From the NCBI RefSeq assembly GCF_020740795.1, contig NC_067287.1, forward strand, positions 12,539,501 to 12,603,500: a stretch of 64,000 nucleotides of DNA, written 5' to 3'. The notes under the pieces were generated by a model. The model did no database searches. It was not told the DNA's origin and saw only the letters and a program-made list of their open reading frames with translations. The DNA comes from Apus apus. Its lineage: Eukaryota; Chordata; Aves; Apodiformes; Apodidae. How positions within the stretch are numbered: the first letter of the stretch is position 1; every line of letters begins with the position of its first letter. Shown here piece after piece: positions 47,601 to 60,558 of the stretch. The translations under genes were made by a program, and so were the position numbers.

Positions 47601-48884
47601 CAGCTTCAGCAAGTCCACTTGCAGGCAGCAGCAGGGGAGCTGGGTGGGTTGTGCTGTGATGGCAGGATGCTGGTAGGCACTCGGGGGACCAAGGCTGGCA
47701 TTTGTGCTCTCAAGGGCTGGCTGGAGGGTGCTCGCACCTGGGGCCACTGGCAGCAGGTGCTTGGTGGCTCTATGAGCCCTGCCAGCTGCAGGGGCCATCC
47801 CTGGGGCCTTGAGGAGGACAGAGGTGAATCCCCCTCTGCCCCCCAGGTGTTGGGTGCCATGTGAGCATTGCATGCATGGGTGGTTCCCACCAAGCACCAT
47901 GCAAAATTACCCTCTTTTCCTGTAAGCATGACCCATGTGCTGGCAGGGGATGATAAATGCATAAAGGAATACTTGGAAGGTTTTTGCCTCAAATTGTCTA
48001 ATAAACCTGATTCCAAGACAGAGAAAGGTGTAATGCTGCACAATTTAATTTCTATGGGAAACACCAAGAGAAGCTTATAAGGAGAACACCTCCTAGGGAA
48101 CATAGCCAGAAGTCAGTAGCAGCTGTAATCAAAACTGGACAGGAGCTGAAAAGAGCTTTTCATGAGTGAGGCAAACCAAGACCTAAGACTAGAGGTGTTT
48201 AGCTAAAGCATTTGCCTAATCTCATCTAAATCCTCAACAGCAAGCAAACATTTTAAAATTAATTTTCCAATTTACAAAACAATGTGGTCTTTCAGTTAAA
48301 AGGATTAGTCACAACTGTGGAATAGGCAGGGAAACAACATCCCTTACACTCTTTCTGTAACGAAGCTAAATACTTCCAGGCTTACTTGGGTAGGAAAGAT
48401 TTGACACTACAATAATTTATGGGGTTTTTTAGTGTATTAACAGCAGAGGCGGGTTGTCCCCATCAAACTGGCATTTCAGCCTGACTTGGCTCATGACAAA
48501 AAAAAAGTCCTTCCTCTTGTTTCTTGGAGGGTGGTGGTACAAATCAGGCTCTGCACTCAATATTATTCTATGCTGGTAAGTTACAGCAACAAATAAAATC
48601 CACATTGAAGCCTGTTGAATAAGAACAACAGAGAGCTAAAAGAAAATAATATTCTAAACAAAACAAGGTGAAGCAGTAAAAGATGGTAAACCACCACACT
48701 GGGTGAAGCCCCCCCCCCAGGTCAAGAGGGATCTTGAAGTGCCAAATCACCTATGTCCTCGTGTTGGGACTTGTAAACCAGTGTCTTCCTGCCTCCTCCT
48801 GTGGATTTGTAGGCACAGGACCCTAATTTGTGCCTTTTCCCTTGAGGGTACTTGATAGATTTTTTGTAAGTGCTATATAGACAT

Positions 48885-48909
48885 TTATTTATTTGTTTAT
48901 TTATTTATA
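48885..48909. repeat. ATTT microsatellite
   Basis: Five to six imperfect ATTT/GTTT units. It forms the left edge of an AT-rich block running to about 49130. Confidence 0.8.
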
Positions 48910-50719
48910 CTATGTGTTTTTTTAATTATAAAGTCTTTTATTTTTGGCTGTTGCAAGCAATGCTACTATCTATTTTGCAGCCCAGAAAAGCCTCGGTTCT
49001 GATTTCAGTGGTATTAAGTCATCTGCAAATGTGTTATTGCTAGGAAAAAGATTAATTAGCAGGAATCCAAAATTAGCTGGGTACATTAGTGCACTGACAA
49101 ATAATTTTCCAAGGGTGAAAATTTAAATGCTGAGGTTAAGACTATGCCTTAGAGATGCTAAAAATATTATGCTGGGTAGACTTGAGCAAATGTGACATTA
49201 GGAGGAATTTCTTTGTGAGAACATTTTCACAGCTCAGCATCTCCCAGAAGAAAGCGTTTCTGGATGATTGGCACCACTTTGGGAACTAAGATCTCCATGA
49301 CATCACCTAGTAGTTTAACCTGTGGTGGTAAAATCGGGGAAATGTTGAGTGAAAAATGGGCACATGACTTTCTGCAGGAAGAAAACTGGCTGAGGGTGTG
49401 AGGCTGGAGCGAGCACACACTTGGGCACAGCTGTACTGAGGATAAAGAACAGTGTCCTGAGCAAAATAATTCCAGAACCACCCACAGTTTCCCTTTTCCA
49501 ACAGATTTACCTCATTTCATGGTGGTGCCTATGTGGCCACAACTTTTGTTTCTTGAGCAGCCATAGTTGTTTGCTGTCACTTGTGTGGCCTGAAAGAAAT
49601 GAAGTCCAAGTGAGAACATGCGGATAAATTTGGTGATTGTTGAAGTAATTAGCAAAAGGAAAAAAAGGAGAGGCATTCAGCTTTGCTTTTCCAAAAGCTT
49701 TGGCTCCCTTCTGGCTCTGCCAGCCCCTGCAGCATCTCCATCATGTTTGCAGAAGAGGCTTGCTTGATCCCAAGTATGTGTGCAGTCACCTTACTGGTTT
49801 AAATGTGGGTCCACCTCCTGCATACCTTGCTCAGAAATGCAACCTACTGACAGGCTGCTCAGGAGGACACCTCTCTCTAGAGTTGTTTAAACAAACAAAG
49901 CGAGTTCACAAATTTTGTAGTGAAGATGGGGAGGAGCATTTTGCACTATTAGCTTTCACCACTTGGCTTTGGAGCCTGAAACCTCCCAGTAAGGCTGTTC
50001 TTACTGGTTTCTGGAGGACACCGTGCTGCTCCATGGACAATACAGCAATACAGGTATTTAATTATACTAGCCTTAAGTAATGGCTAAAAGTAGGTGGTGG
50101 GATTGTCCCCTGGAATCTCATTTTTCCACCTTTTGGAGGTCTAGTGGATTTTTATATTTAAGGTAGGTTATTTACGGAGTGGATGGGTTTCTGGTTTGTC
50201 ATCAGAAAATTTCCTTCACTGCCATGTAGTGAAAACTAATATCAGAAATTGTTACTTTTTGAATGCTGCTGCTTCTGTCTTCCCCCAAATAATAAATGCA
50301 TGAGCTATTCCAGGATTGGTTGGGGAGGGAGTTAAGCCAACTGCTGGTGAAAAGATGTCTTTGCTCACATGTGAAGCCATGACAGAGTAGCCATTCTACT
50401 CCATGATGGTAAGCAATGTGTCCCAAAATAATCAAGGAGTTGTTTATCAACACCACCCATGTCATTCTTGGTGGATAATTGTCTGACCTGAACTTGAAGA
50501 TTGTCTGTGATGGAGAGTGGAGACTATCAGGGTGAAGTCCACGTGTGTTACTGCAGCAGTAGCAACCGGGCTGGGGTGTTTTAGTCCTGTTTCATGTGGC
50601 CCTGCCTGGAGTGGAGCTGAATCTCAGCTAAAGAAATTGTCTCCGGACAGTCCATCAAGGGGAATTCAAGCAAACCCACCACCATTAGTTGATGGTGACC
50701 AAAGCAAGAAAGCAACTTA

Positions 50720-50960
50720 GGCTTCCTTGATTTAATTTTGCATTTTTCAGTTCTCTGTTGAACAGTTTTGCATTTTCCATCTAATTGTGCTGATGATTAT
50801 GGTCACATACTGGCCAGCTACACAAGCAAAGCAATTAAGCAAATGAGCCTTTTGATTCTCGGAGACTCCCACTTCAAAACAATGAATCAATTTTTCCTTT
50901 CTCCTGAACATCACTGAGTGGTGTTAATCTATCACCTTTCAGGCTCTCACAGCCACAGAT
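50720..50960. promoter_or_regulatory. Candidate regulatory element with POU-like direct repeats
   Basis: TTTTGCATTTT occurs twice exactly, at 50737 and 50767; its complement AAAATGCAAAA resembles the POU octamer ATGCAAAT. Homeodomain-like cores (CTAATTG, CAATTAAG) and a SOX-like ACAATG at 50880 lie nearby. It is non-coding and free of recognised repeats. Function and conservation are inferred. Confidence 0.3.
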
Positions 50961-52917
50961 GATGTCTGTCTTGGTCAGTGAATAAGTCCTTAAAAATTAT
51001 AGTTAATTGCAAAGCCTCTGAGCCCCAGCAGTACAAAGAGAAGGATCGGGAGACTGAATTGAGAACCTGGGTCAAAGAGATGTACATGCTCACCAGAGCT
51101 TGGTGGCTGTGGAGAAGAACTAGTCTGAATGCCCAGGTCCACTAGGCCCTGCATGAGGGGAAGGCTCCATTGGCTGGAGGGAAGGGCCATTGGGGGCCCT
51201 TTTAAACTTGCTTTTAAAATAAAATCCTCATGATGTTACAGTGTTGTGGAACTCAAAATACCCCAAACCATCAGACTCCTGAAAAAGTCCTGACCAGTTG
51301 CCAGCAATCATGGTTGAATTAATATGGAAATACACGTGGAGGTGAATTCAGGTAGAATAAGGTAGTAAATATAAAATGCATACATCAAAATAATAAATTA
51401 AATTTTACAGAGCACTCCCTAAGCACTGGAAGAATGGCAAGACTTTAAACATCACATGCATCACTTAGTTAATAACTGACCTAAATATAGAGATCCATTC
51501 TGACAGTATGTTTGTTGTCTGTAGAGTCTGCTTAAAGGCATATCACTAAGTGTAAGACCATTTTTAACTTGATTATTCCTATAGAGTTTTGTAGCTGAAC
51601 CAGGATAAGCTATTAAGAACCAAGTGCCAGGCCATTTTGGTAGCTGGGCACACAGGACACTAAACCCCACCCCAGCAGAGCACTGGTATCCCCAAGGCTC
51701 CAAGTCACAACCCTGGGGTCCTTTCTCAGCTCTTTTGCCTGTTGCTTTTGGCAGGGTGCCAGGGGGGGTTGAGGACAAGGAAGCCTCTTATTAGACAGTG
51801 TTGAGGAAGAAAATGATGGCCTTTAATTACAAATAACTGGTTTTAATCTATGCATTTGTCTTTTTGGGGAGGTCTTGAAGGGAAGCCAAGCCTGGAAATG
51901 CCCTTTCTACTAAAGTTGGGAGAATATTCCTGGGATGTGCAAACAAGCCAGCAGGTGTTGCTGAGAGTTTTAATTTCCTGGATTGCTCTATGATGGGGTC
52001 TGCATTACTACTGCAGAGAAAACGAGCCCTCTCTGCACCTGGTCAGGAGACCTGCCTTTATAAACCCAGTCATTTCCCTTTCTTGGTGGCTGTAGCAGAG
52101 GCAGCGCTGGAGTATGCGGAGGGGACGTATCCCAGGTAAGTGGCTGAACAGTCTGAATTTGTGTGTTGTTAACTATTAGTATGTGCTGCCCCTCTTGCTG
52201 AGCCTTATTTTGCTGTTTAAAGGTCTGTCCCAGGTTTCATAGTGTGAAAATCTCTATTGCTTTGCTCTTTCCCACTATTAGTGGTATTTTCCCTGCCTCT
52301 CTTTTTCTTGGGAGCCAGCAGTGTCTGGTCTATGCCAGCTATGCTACAAGGCTTTGTCATTATAGCAATGGGTGCTACTTAGGAATGAAGCTAATGGCAT
52401 AGTTTGGAGAAGTTTTTTCATGGGAACCTCTACTGATCCTGATGGTCTTTTTCTAGTGAGTGATGATGCCCCATCTTCTCTTTCTGCCTTATTCCTTAAT
52501 GCTTTATGTGACTTGAAGGCTTGCTTGCCTATCCAGCCATGTAAATGAAACAACTCCTCAGCAAGTCAGAGCAAAAAATTTATCTCAGCTTTCTAGGGGA
52601 GGAAAACAGGCACACAAGTTTTCAGACCCCAGACCCTATTCCTTGCTGCTGCAAATTGTGGTGATCAGTCCTGATGTGGCTCACCTGGGTGTTTAAGCTG
52701 TTACCAGGCCAGTGCTGGCTGAGTAGTGCTTGGCATTGGTGGGAGCTGCAGAAGGATGCAATTAAACTAATTACAGTCTGGTGATTTTGCACTCAGTGAG
52801 ATAATTACTCTTGAAAAACTGGCAGTATGGATGAAACTTGCTCCCAGCCTAAAGATTGGGTTTCACCATCTTGCCAGAATGTGTGATTGATACCGACCTG
52901 TGAGTGTGACAAAGGCT

Positions 52918-53010
52918 ATAGGTTCATAGACTTGTAAAGTGATTTAGGGTGGAAAGAGTCTTCAAAAGTCATCTGGCCCAGACCTTGCTCAAAGCCAGGC
53001 CAGTCCAAAG
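52918..53010 (-). mobile_element. Possible degraded CR1 3' end, antisense
   Basis: GGTTCATAGACTTGTAAAG, GGGTGGAAAGAGTCTTCAAA and GTCATCTGGCCCAGACC loosely follow the complement of a CR1 3' tail. Too diverged to be sure. Confidence 0.4.
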
Positions 53011-56000
53011 ACAGCTTGGTGTTGTGTAGGGTCAGCAAGGGCAAGCCCATGGCCAGTGCTAGCAAGGAAATCCAACCAGAGAGCATAATGTCCCATTCTT
53101 GCCTCAGATAATCTATGAATATACTCGCTAAGAAAAGCTTTTGTCTTTCCAGTGCTGGGTGGGAGAAAAGTAAAATAACACAGGCGTGCCAAGCCATAAT
53201 TATCTTTCAGTTCATCCCTTAAGCATGACTGTTTAAAAATTAAATTGGGATATATTTGTTTCCTTAATAACTTTTCCCAGCAAATAGAAAGAATATAACT
53301 TGGCAACCACTTTCTGCTAAGCCTGGCAGCTCTTGTGGAGATATGGTTGCCAGCTAACCTTATAACTCATCACAGTGGAGCTGAGCACATATTAATTGCA
53401 ACCCGAGATTGAAGTTTTACTTGCTAACAGTATTGCTTCACAGTGACAGGTGGGACTGGTGGTGTGCACTGCAAATTCCCAGCTCTGCTGGCTGGCTCTG
53501 GAGTCCTGTGTAACCCAGATGTGAGAGGGTACATTAACTCAGTGTTGTTTTGCTTGTTTGTTTTGTATATGGTAAAAGAATACACAATTTGGAGGGGAAA
53601 TGGCTGTGGAGTTGGAGGATAAGAGATGCTTATCCTTAAGTTACTGGCTTAAAGTAAATGAAGATGTAAGTTGTCTTCCTTTCAGTGTTTTTTAATTTGA
53701 AAGGAGAGGCTACAATTGTCAGGACTCTCTACTATGAAGCCTAAGCTAAGTCTGGCTCAAAGGCTATAAGCACAAGAAGCATTGCATGGTGCTTTCATGC
53801 CTTTCCTTTGGAGGAAAGTGTGATTTTCTTTCCTTCAGAAAGGGGAAAATTCTAGCAGGTGCTCTGGCAACTTCCTTAATCATCTGAGTTGTGAGCATGG
53901 GCTCCATGCTGAAGAGCCTAGTCCTCAGTGCATCACCTTCATTCGTAATGGTTGTGGGACAGACCCCAGGAAAAGGCTCTGACCTTTGAAAGACCAAAAA
54001 ATGTGAAGAACTATGAATGATGATAATACAAAGATATATATTTTGGGTTTTTCCTCATTTCAATATTACCCGACACCTTTGATGCTGTGAGTAGTCCTTG
54101 CTAACTTTATTGAAGATCTATGGGTACCATGGTCTGTTCAGTAGTAAATACTTTTGTGGGATTTAGTTTTAAACTTCCCTCAAACAGCCCACCTATGTCT
54201 GAGAAGGCTTTTGAGAAAGAGAAGTCTTCTTTCTGCTTCATAGCTGGTAATGATTATTTATTTTTTTGAGTAATCTATACTTAGGGTAAAAATACCACTT
54301 CAGAACTGTGACTCAACAAATGGTAAATTTAGGTTTTGCCATTCAAAAATACTTGTGCTTTGTTTCCAAAATGGGATGTTCTGACACGATTCAACAGATC
54401 ACTTTTTTCTTTTTCTTTCCTTGGCAAAGCACAATTTAATTCATTGTTCACCTCAGTAAATGAAGGGCAGCAGAGCAGGGTGGAACACCAATTGCCTAAG
54501 GTACATTTTTGTTTATTAGGTTCTTTAGCCTGTACGCTTTGTTCTCACTGCTTCAAGTATGCAAAGTGTCTTCTGAAAAGGCACCTGACCTAGTGACTTG
54601 GCCGAAGCAGCTCCTGGCATGTTGCATATGCAGTTGTACATGCTGCAGTTCCTGGCCTAGGAAGGATGTGGTTTTGGGCAGCATGAGTGTGATATCCCCT
54701 GTGCCTTCAGCTAAGGAAGAGGACAGAAAAACCCCAAAAAGCATCACTCATTTTACTATGTGAACTCTGGGCAAATTACCTTGTCTAGCTCTTGTCCTTT
54801 GGACCCGCCAACGTGTCCCTCACAGCTAACCAGCATATTAGCCACTCTGCTGATGAACTGCAGTGTGATCTCCCCCTATTTCCCAGATTTTTTCCAAGAG
54901 GCTGGGAGGTGCTCTTCCTTCATGTTTAGTGAAGGAAATGAAATCCCAAGGAGGTTTAGATTTAGAGCCTCTTAATTACTTGGGCACCTGACTCACCTCC
55001 ACACCATTTAGTGCCTGGATGCTATTGTAGACCTGGGGAGAAATCACTTGTGGGCTGGAGTTTGTGACAGAGTAGAGATTTAGTCCACAGTTCCTTGATT
55101 CCCAGTGATTTCCCATAGTTTAGTATAGGTCTGTCTACCAGGGTCAGCAATTCCTGATTTCCATGGCAACAGCCAGAAGTCTTGTTCTCCTGCTTTAAAT
55201 AGATATCAAAAGTCAGAGGCATAAGATATAGGTATTATAGCTATGGTCTCAGTAGAGGGGACTTTAAAAAAAACAATCTTGGATCAAGTTTTTAAGCATT
55301 TTCCTTTCAGGAGGAATGACACAAGTGTGTGGAACTGCCCTTGTCTAATATGGACTTTGCTGTATCTGTGCCTGGCATGGAAGAAGGCATTAATGCTGGA
55401 TAAATCCAAATGCTTCCTGGCTATGAATGCAGTGTTTCAGGGAACAGCTCTAATGAGATCTGTAGGGTTAGTAGCATTAGGTATATGCCAGCTTTCACTA
55501 ACTAGTCTGTGACGTGATTAATTTATTTTTATATTTTTAACAGAGTGCCTTTGAGAGGGCTTAGAAGGGGATGGTGTCTGGTATGTGTGGAAATTTAATG
55601 GCAAGGATGGGTTTTCTCAGTGCATGAGAGGCAACCATGCTTGGTGAAGATGCTGTAGTTCTTGCAAAAATTGCTGAAGGAAGGGTAGAAAAGGGTTGGT
55701 TTTGTTTTTGTAACATTTGGATGGATTTTAAGGGGAGCGAGGGTCTCACAAGCCCCACCCCCTACCTCACACCCCCTAACATTTTCTGGAAATGGAATTT
55801 CTGTAGAGTCAAAAAAGCTTTGCTGTGTCAGAATCCTGTGACAGCACCTGTGCTAGGGAAGCATGGCTAAGCTGTCTATACCACAGGGAGATGATGTACA
55901 GCATGTGATTGCTCAGTGTTTGAGGTTCCCTGATAGTGTAAGCAAGAGCATCACCTCAGTGTTGGTCAGTGAACTAACACTATCAACTACAGCACTGCAT

Positions 56001-59000
56001 CCCCTCCCACAGAACCATATATTTGGTACAGAGCAAGGACTTTTCTGTGGCATCATATCGCAATTGACACCCAGTAACATTTCCCTTTGAGGAGGCCATC
56101 TGAACACTCTGATGTTCTTAAGCAGATACAAATAGTTCATGGGTTAATAAAATATTTCCCCCAAGTAACGATGATGGAGATATTGGATTGGTTTTGCATA
56201 AGAGCTGCAAAATGGGGTGAATTATATGTTGGCTGTTTCTGCCAGCTTCCCTGAGGGTCACTGGAACAATACTTAGAGATGCTACTGAAGAGAAACTCCT
56301 GCTGCAGCAAATAGTGGGTGAAATTACTCAGGATTACTCACACTCACAGCAATTCTACCTTTAAATCTATTGATCTTTCATTGTGTGCTCTCCTTTTCCA
56401 CCTAATTTGGCACAGCTCTATTGCTGATATTACAATGCAAAGGTTGATAAGCACTTGCCAGCATTTAGAAACTTTCCATTCCCACACTTTACAAGCCCTG
56501 GCTGTTTTTCAAACCTGCCATTTGAATCCTGAAAGAACAATGACAAGTAAGGGAGAAAGTGTTACTACTGTTATTTATCCAAGAACCTCCTTCGGTGCAA
56601 TTACTTACTAGGGAGATAAAAAGTGTGGTGGGGAGAGAGTGCATTTAGATGATGGTCATGCATGGACGTTAGTGCCCTCTAAGAGGAGCTATACAAGTGC
56701 TGAGTCAGTACCAAGCAGGTACAGTGTATCACGCCACACAGACCAGGCCCTCCACATGGGAAAATGTAGCCAGGGAGAGCCCTGGGACAAAGGGCAGGGA
56801 GCTGTGGCTGCACCAGTTCCCATTGTCAGTGGAGATTTAGGGCTCATAGGTGGGACTCCCCGCTCCAGGCAGGAGCAATATTTCATCTTGCTGCACAGGT
56901 AAGGCAGGAGTCATGGGCAATCTGAGCACCTGCTGGTGACGTTTCCAGCCTGTGCTTCCCAGGTCTACTGAGACTTTGTGAGTTTGTGAACTACCAAGAG
57001 GTAAAATCCTCATGTAGACGTTATGATGAGCCTGCTTTTCACTGTTTAGCAGATCAAAGTAGATCCTTTCTCCTCTGTGGAGACAGGCTGTGTGAGAGTG
57101 ATTGTCAAAACGATCACAGGACTGAGGTGCCTGACCTCCCAAACAGCTGCAGGGGTGGGGTGCTCCTTTTGTTTCGCTCCTGTGCTGTTGCAGGCTGAGA
57201 GGCAGCAGGCCAGGCCTGCCCTTGCTGCCTGCTGCTCCCTCCACCAACTCTTTGCTTCTCTATAGGGAATCTGAGCTTGGGCTCTGGAAGCTGCTTGTGG
57301 ATCTGACTGAGGACGTCAGCTAGGAATGCAGCAATTCACTAGTAAGGGTAGCTTAAAAAAATGCAAGCCCACAGAGGAACAGAACACAAGTCTCTGAGGG
57401 AGCGGGCAGCAGCCTGGATCCAGAGCTGCTTACTGGCTCCCTGCTGCAAGCCCGGTACCGGTCAGGAGATGCAATCCCAGCTCCTGGCTCTGCCACTGGC
57501 TCTAAAAAACAGTGTGAGCAAACTTGTTACTTGCTATGAAGGATTTAATCACCCAGCGGAGCCCCCGTTTTCATGCTTCCACTAAGTACAGCTGCTTAAA
57601 AGACAAACAAATATATGCTCTCTCTTGTTTTCCCTTGAGAGAAAGCTGAAAAACAGCCAAAGCCCTCGGTCTCTCTCAATGAGTGTCTCTCTCTTGTGAC
57701 AGTCCTTCAGACGTCATAGTATGTAAAGCTTCAGGATTGCTCAAACTAGGAAACCTCACACCAAGAGCTCTCATTTTTATCTGCAACTACAGACATGGTG
57801 TCATTTCTTCTGAAGACTGAAGCTGCAAAGCAGCTTGATGTGGGTTTTTCTTTTAACCAAAAGGAATGCTTTAAAGAATTAAAGATGTGTCATTTTAGTA
57901 GAGTTCATAGAGTGTGCAGAAGTCTTAAGGTCTACCTGCAATGACAAACACCAGCACCACTGATTTTGCCTAACTTCTTGTGTGTGACTTCTTCCATAAG
58001 GTTTGAATCAGAACTGCCCTTTCAAGATGAGTTATGACTGCATGAGGTTCTAGCAAGACAGCATGACCACAGAGGAGACTCAGTGCGTGTGCTTGTTAAT
58101 CATCACAGGTGGCCCTGCTGTGGCAAAACTTCTTTCACATGGGATTTGGCAGCACACAGATGCAAACTGGGAGATGTGGTGACTTGGCAAAAGAGGAAAA
58201 ATTGGTGCCTAGACCAAATCCTTGCGCTGCAGTATTTTTTGGAGATGTCAGCTAGACAAAACCCAAACCCAGAGTGCCTGTCGTTCTGCAAGGCAGCATG
58301 GATTGTCACTTTTATTTAATCCTGACTTCTACATTCCTACTTGCTCTCTGTTTTGTGCAGCAAAATGGGAAGCCACCAGCCTACTGCTTCCTTTGGAGAG
58401 AGGGAGCTGATGTGTGGGAAGATAGACTCACTTAATTACTTTGAACTCATTGTGGTGCAAGATTTCCTTAGCATGCAGACCATTTCTGAGGAATGAATGA
58501 ATTACTTTGCTTTAGCGTGTTTGCTGGCCTTTTAAAAGCCAAATGCTGATTGCAGGGGCAGAAAGTTCATCCTTGTAAATTCTAAACAAAACAAGGGCAG
58601 TGACAGAGAAGCTGTAGAGTTTTAGAAGTGAAGGAGAAAACTGCTCACCTGATTTGGGCAATTGCCTTTCAGAGCTGAGAAATGTACCCTGATCTTACTT
58701 TTAGCATGGGAGCACATTGCTTGCTGAATGTAATGAGTATTTTCCTGGAGGAGTAATGAATGATTAGAAACCATTTTTTTGCTAGAAGAGTGGGCTATAT
58801 CGCCAAGCTTTATGTTAAAGAAGAGTGGACTGAGTTGTCCTATGATGGCAATCTCAAAGTTGAAAAGAAGACAAGTCATTTCAGTGATTTCTGGCTATGA
58901 AAAGAATGCAGGCATGTGCTATGGTGTGTGGTGTTCTTCAGCATCATGTATCTAAACGTGTGAATATAAGCTGTGACTACTATTAGACCACACATCACAG

Positions 59001-60539
59001 TAGGTCATCACTAAGTGTCACTTGTATCCCACCTGCCCTAAAGAAAAACTGGAATCCCTGAAGGGATGGGAGGGTTTGTAGGCAGAGGGTAGGGTAGAAG
59101 TAGTCTGGTCAAAGTTTGTAGGCAGAGACCACACCATCTGTTAAACTGGCTGTTATAGCTGGAAGAACCATAGGTAGGTTTTCAGGCACAAAAGAACACT
59201 TTAAGAAACACTATAGTCTTGTTTCAGACATTGCTGTGCCTGTGCCCTTAGACCATTGCAACCACTGTTGTTTTCTCAAATCATTCATTCTTTTAGTTGT
59301 CTTGAAGAGTTACCCAAAAGGCTTCTTGTGTTTCCCTCAATTTTCAGCTCAAAATACAAACAATATCAACTTTGGCTTGTCCTCAGCATTAATACTGATA
59401 AGATTTCTCAGGAACCTAATCCAAACAAGTTAAAAGTATTTTCATTGACGCAGTTAAGTGGTATAGCAAAATACATCAAGATGTCATTTATGACATACTT
59501 GTTTTCTTACTTTGACTGCATCCAAAGACAGTTATAATGGATTATTCATCGTGTTTTAAGAAAAAAAAAAAATGTTCTCATTGTGTGTGTTAGGTTTTTT
59601 TCAGCATTCCACTTTTTGCTGTAAGGTCTGGAAATAATAAAACCTACTAGGCTCCAACAGAAATGCATATGGAAAGAAAAAACCTGGAGGTACAACTTCG
59701 AATATCTTAGATTGAATATCTTATATTGGAGTGAGGGATGAATAAATAACATATAGATATGAACTAACCTGGTGATGATTGGCTTTGGACCCTGGTTTTC
59801 TGTAGGTGATGGCTATTTGCAAGCCCCTGAAGAGTACTGGATAACTGTGGGTATGGCTACTTATGTGAATAGGTTCTGGGAGCAATATCTGTGTAGAGAA
59901 GCACCATGTAAGCTCCTCTTGACTGTGAGCCTGTCTTTTAGGCCAGCTCAATTTGTTCCTCTTTCTATGTCTCTACCCCACCCATAGAGAAGGGCTTGGT
60001 TCCTTCCAGCTGCAACCATCATGTTCACTGCATGGTTGACTTGTGGTAAATGTATCTCACTCAATGGCATGGAAAAAATATGCTCAGGCCTGAACCAAGT
60101 TTGTTGGTGTAAAGAGCCTCTGCATGAAGGACTGCTCTAACTTGAACATCGTGTCTACAGCTTTTGCTTGTTAGAATAAATAGACCCAAGGTCTGTGTAG
60201 TGTATGGCTCCAAAGCTGGGGCATTAGAAATATAATTTGGAAACATCTCTGATGAAGGTATGGAGCAACAGAAGAGATGGTTTTAAAGTACCCATATGGT
60301 TAGTCTTGAAGAGGCTAAGTGTGACATTACAGTCTACTTGAAATGCCATGAATTAGGAATGTGGGTAATGCTGGTTGGGAATGTACTTGCATACGAATTA
60401 GTCTGCTGTTGGTGGGGGAACAAAAATATGGTGTATACACACTACTATCAGCTCTTGAATAGCTTCCAAATAATATTAGAAGGTAATTGTCTGTACAGCT
60501 GGGTCTTCTCTATCTGCTTTTCAAAACTCTCCACAATGA

Positions 60540-60558
60540 TTTTTTTTTTTTTTTTTTT
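60540..60558. repeat. 19-base T homopolymer
   Basis: A T run followed by CTTTAATC, with no adjacent recognisable retroelement. Confidence 0.95.

Noticed and set aside
56837..57265. 136-codon minus-strand ORF and facing plus-strand ORFs
   Set aside because: Opposite-strand shadows in a mildly GC-rich patch with no domain signature; likely chance.
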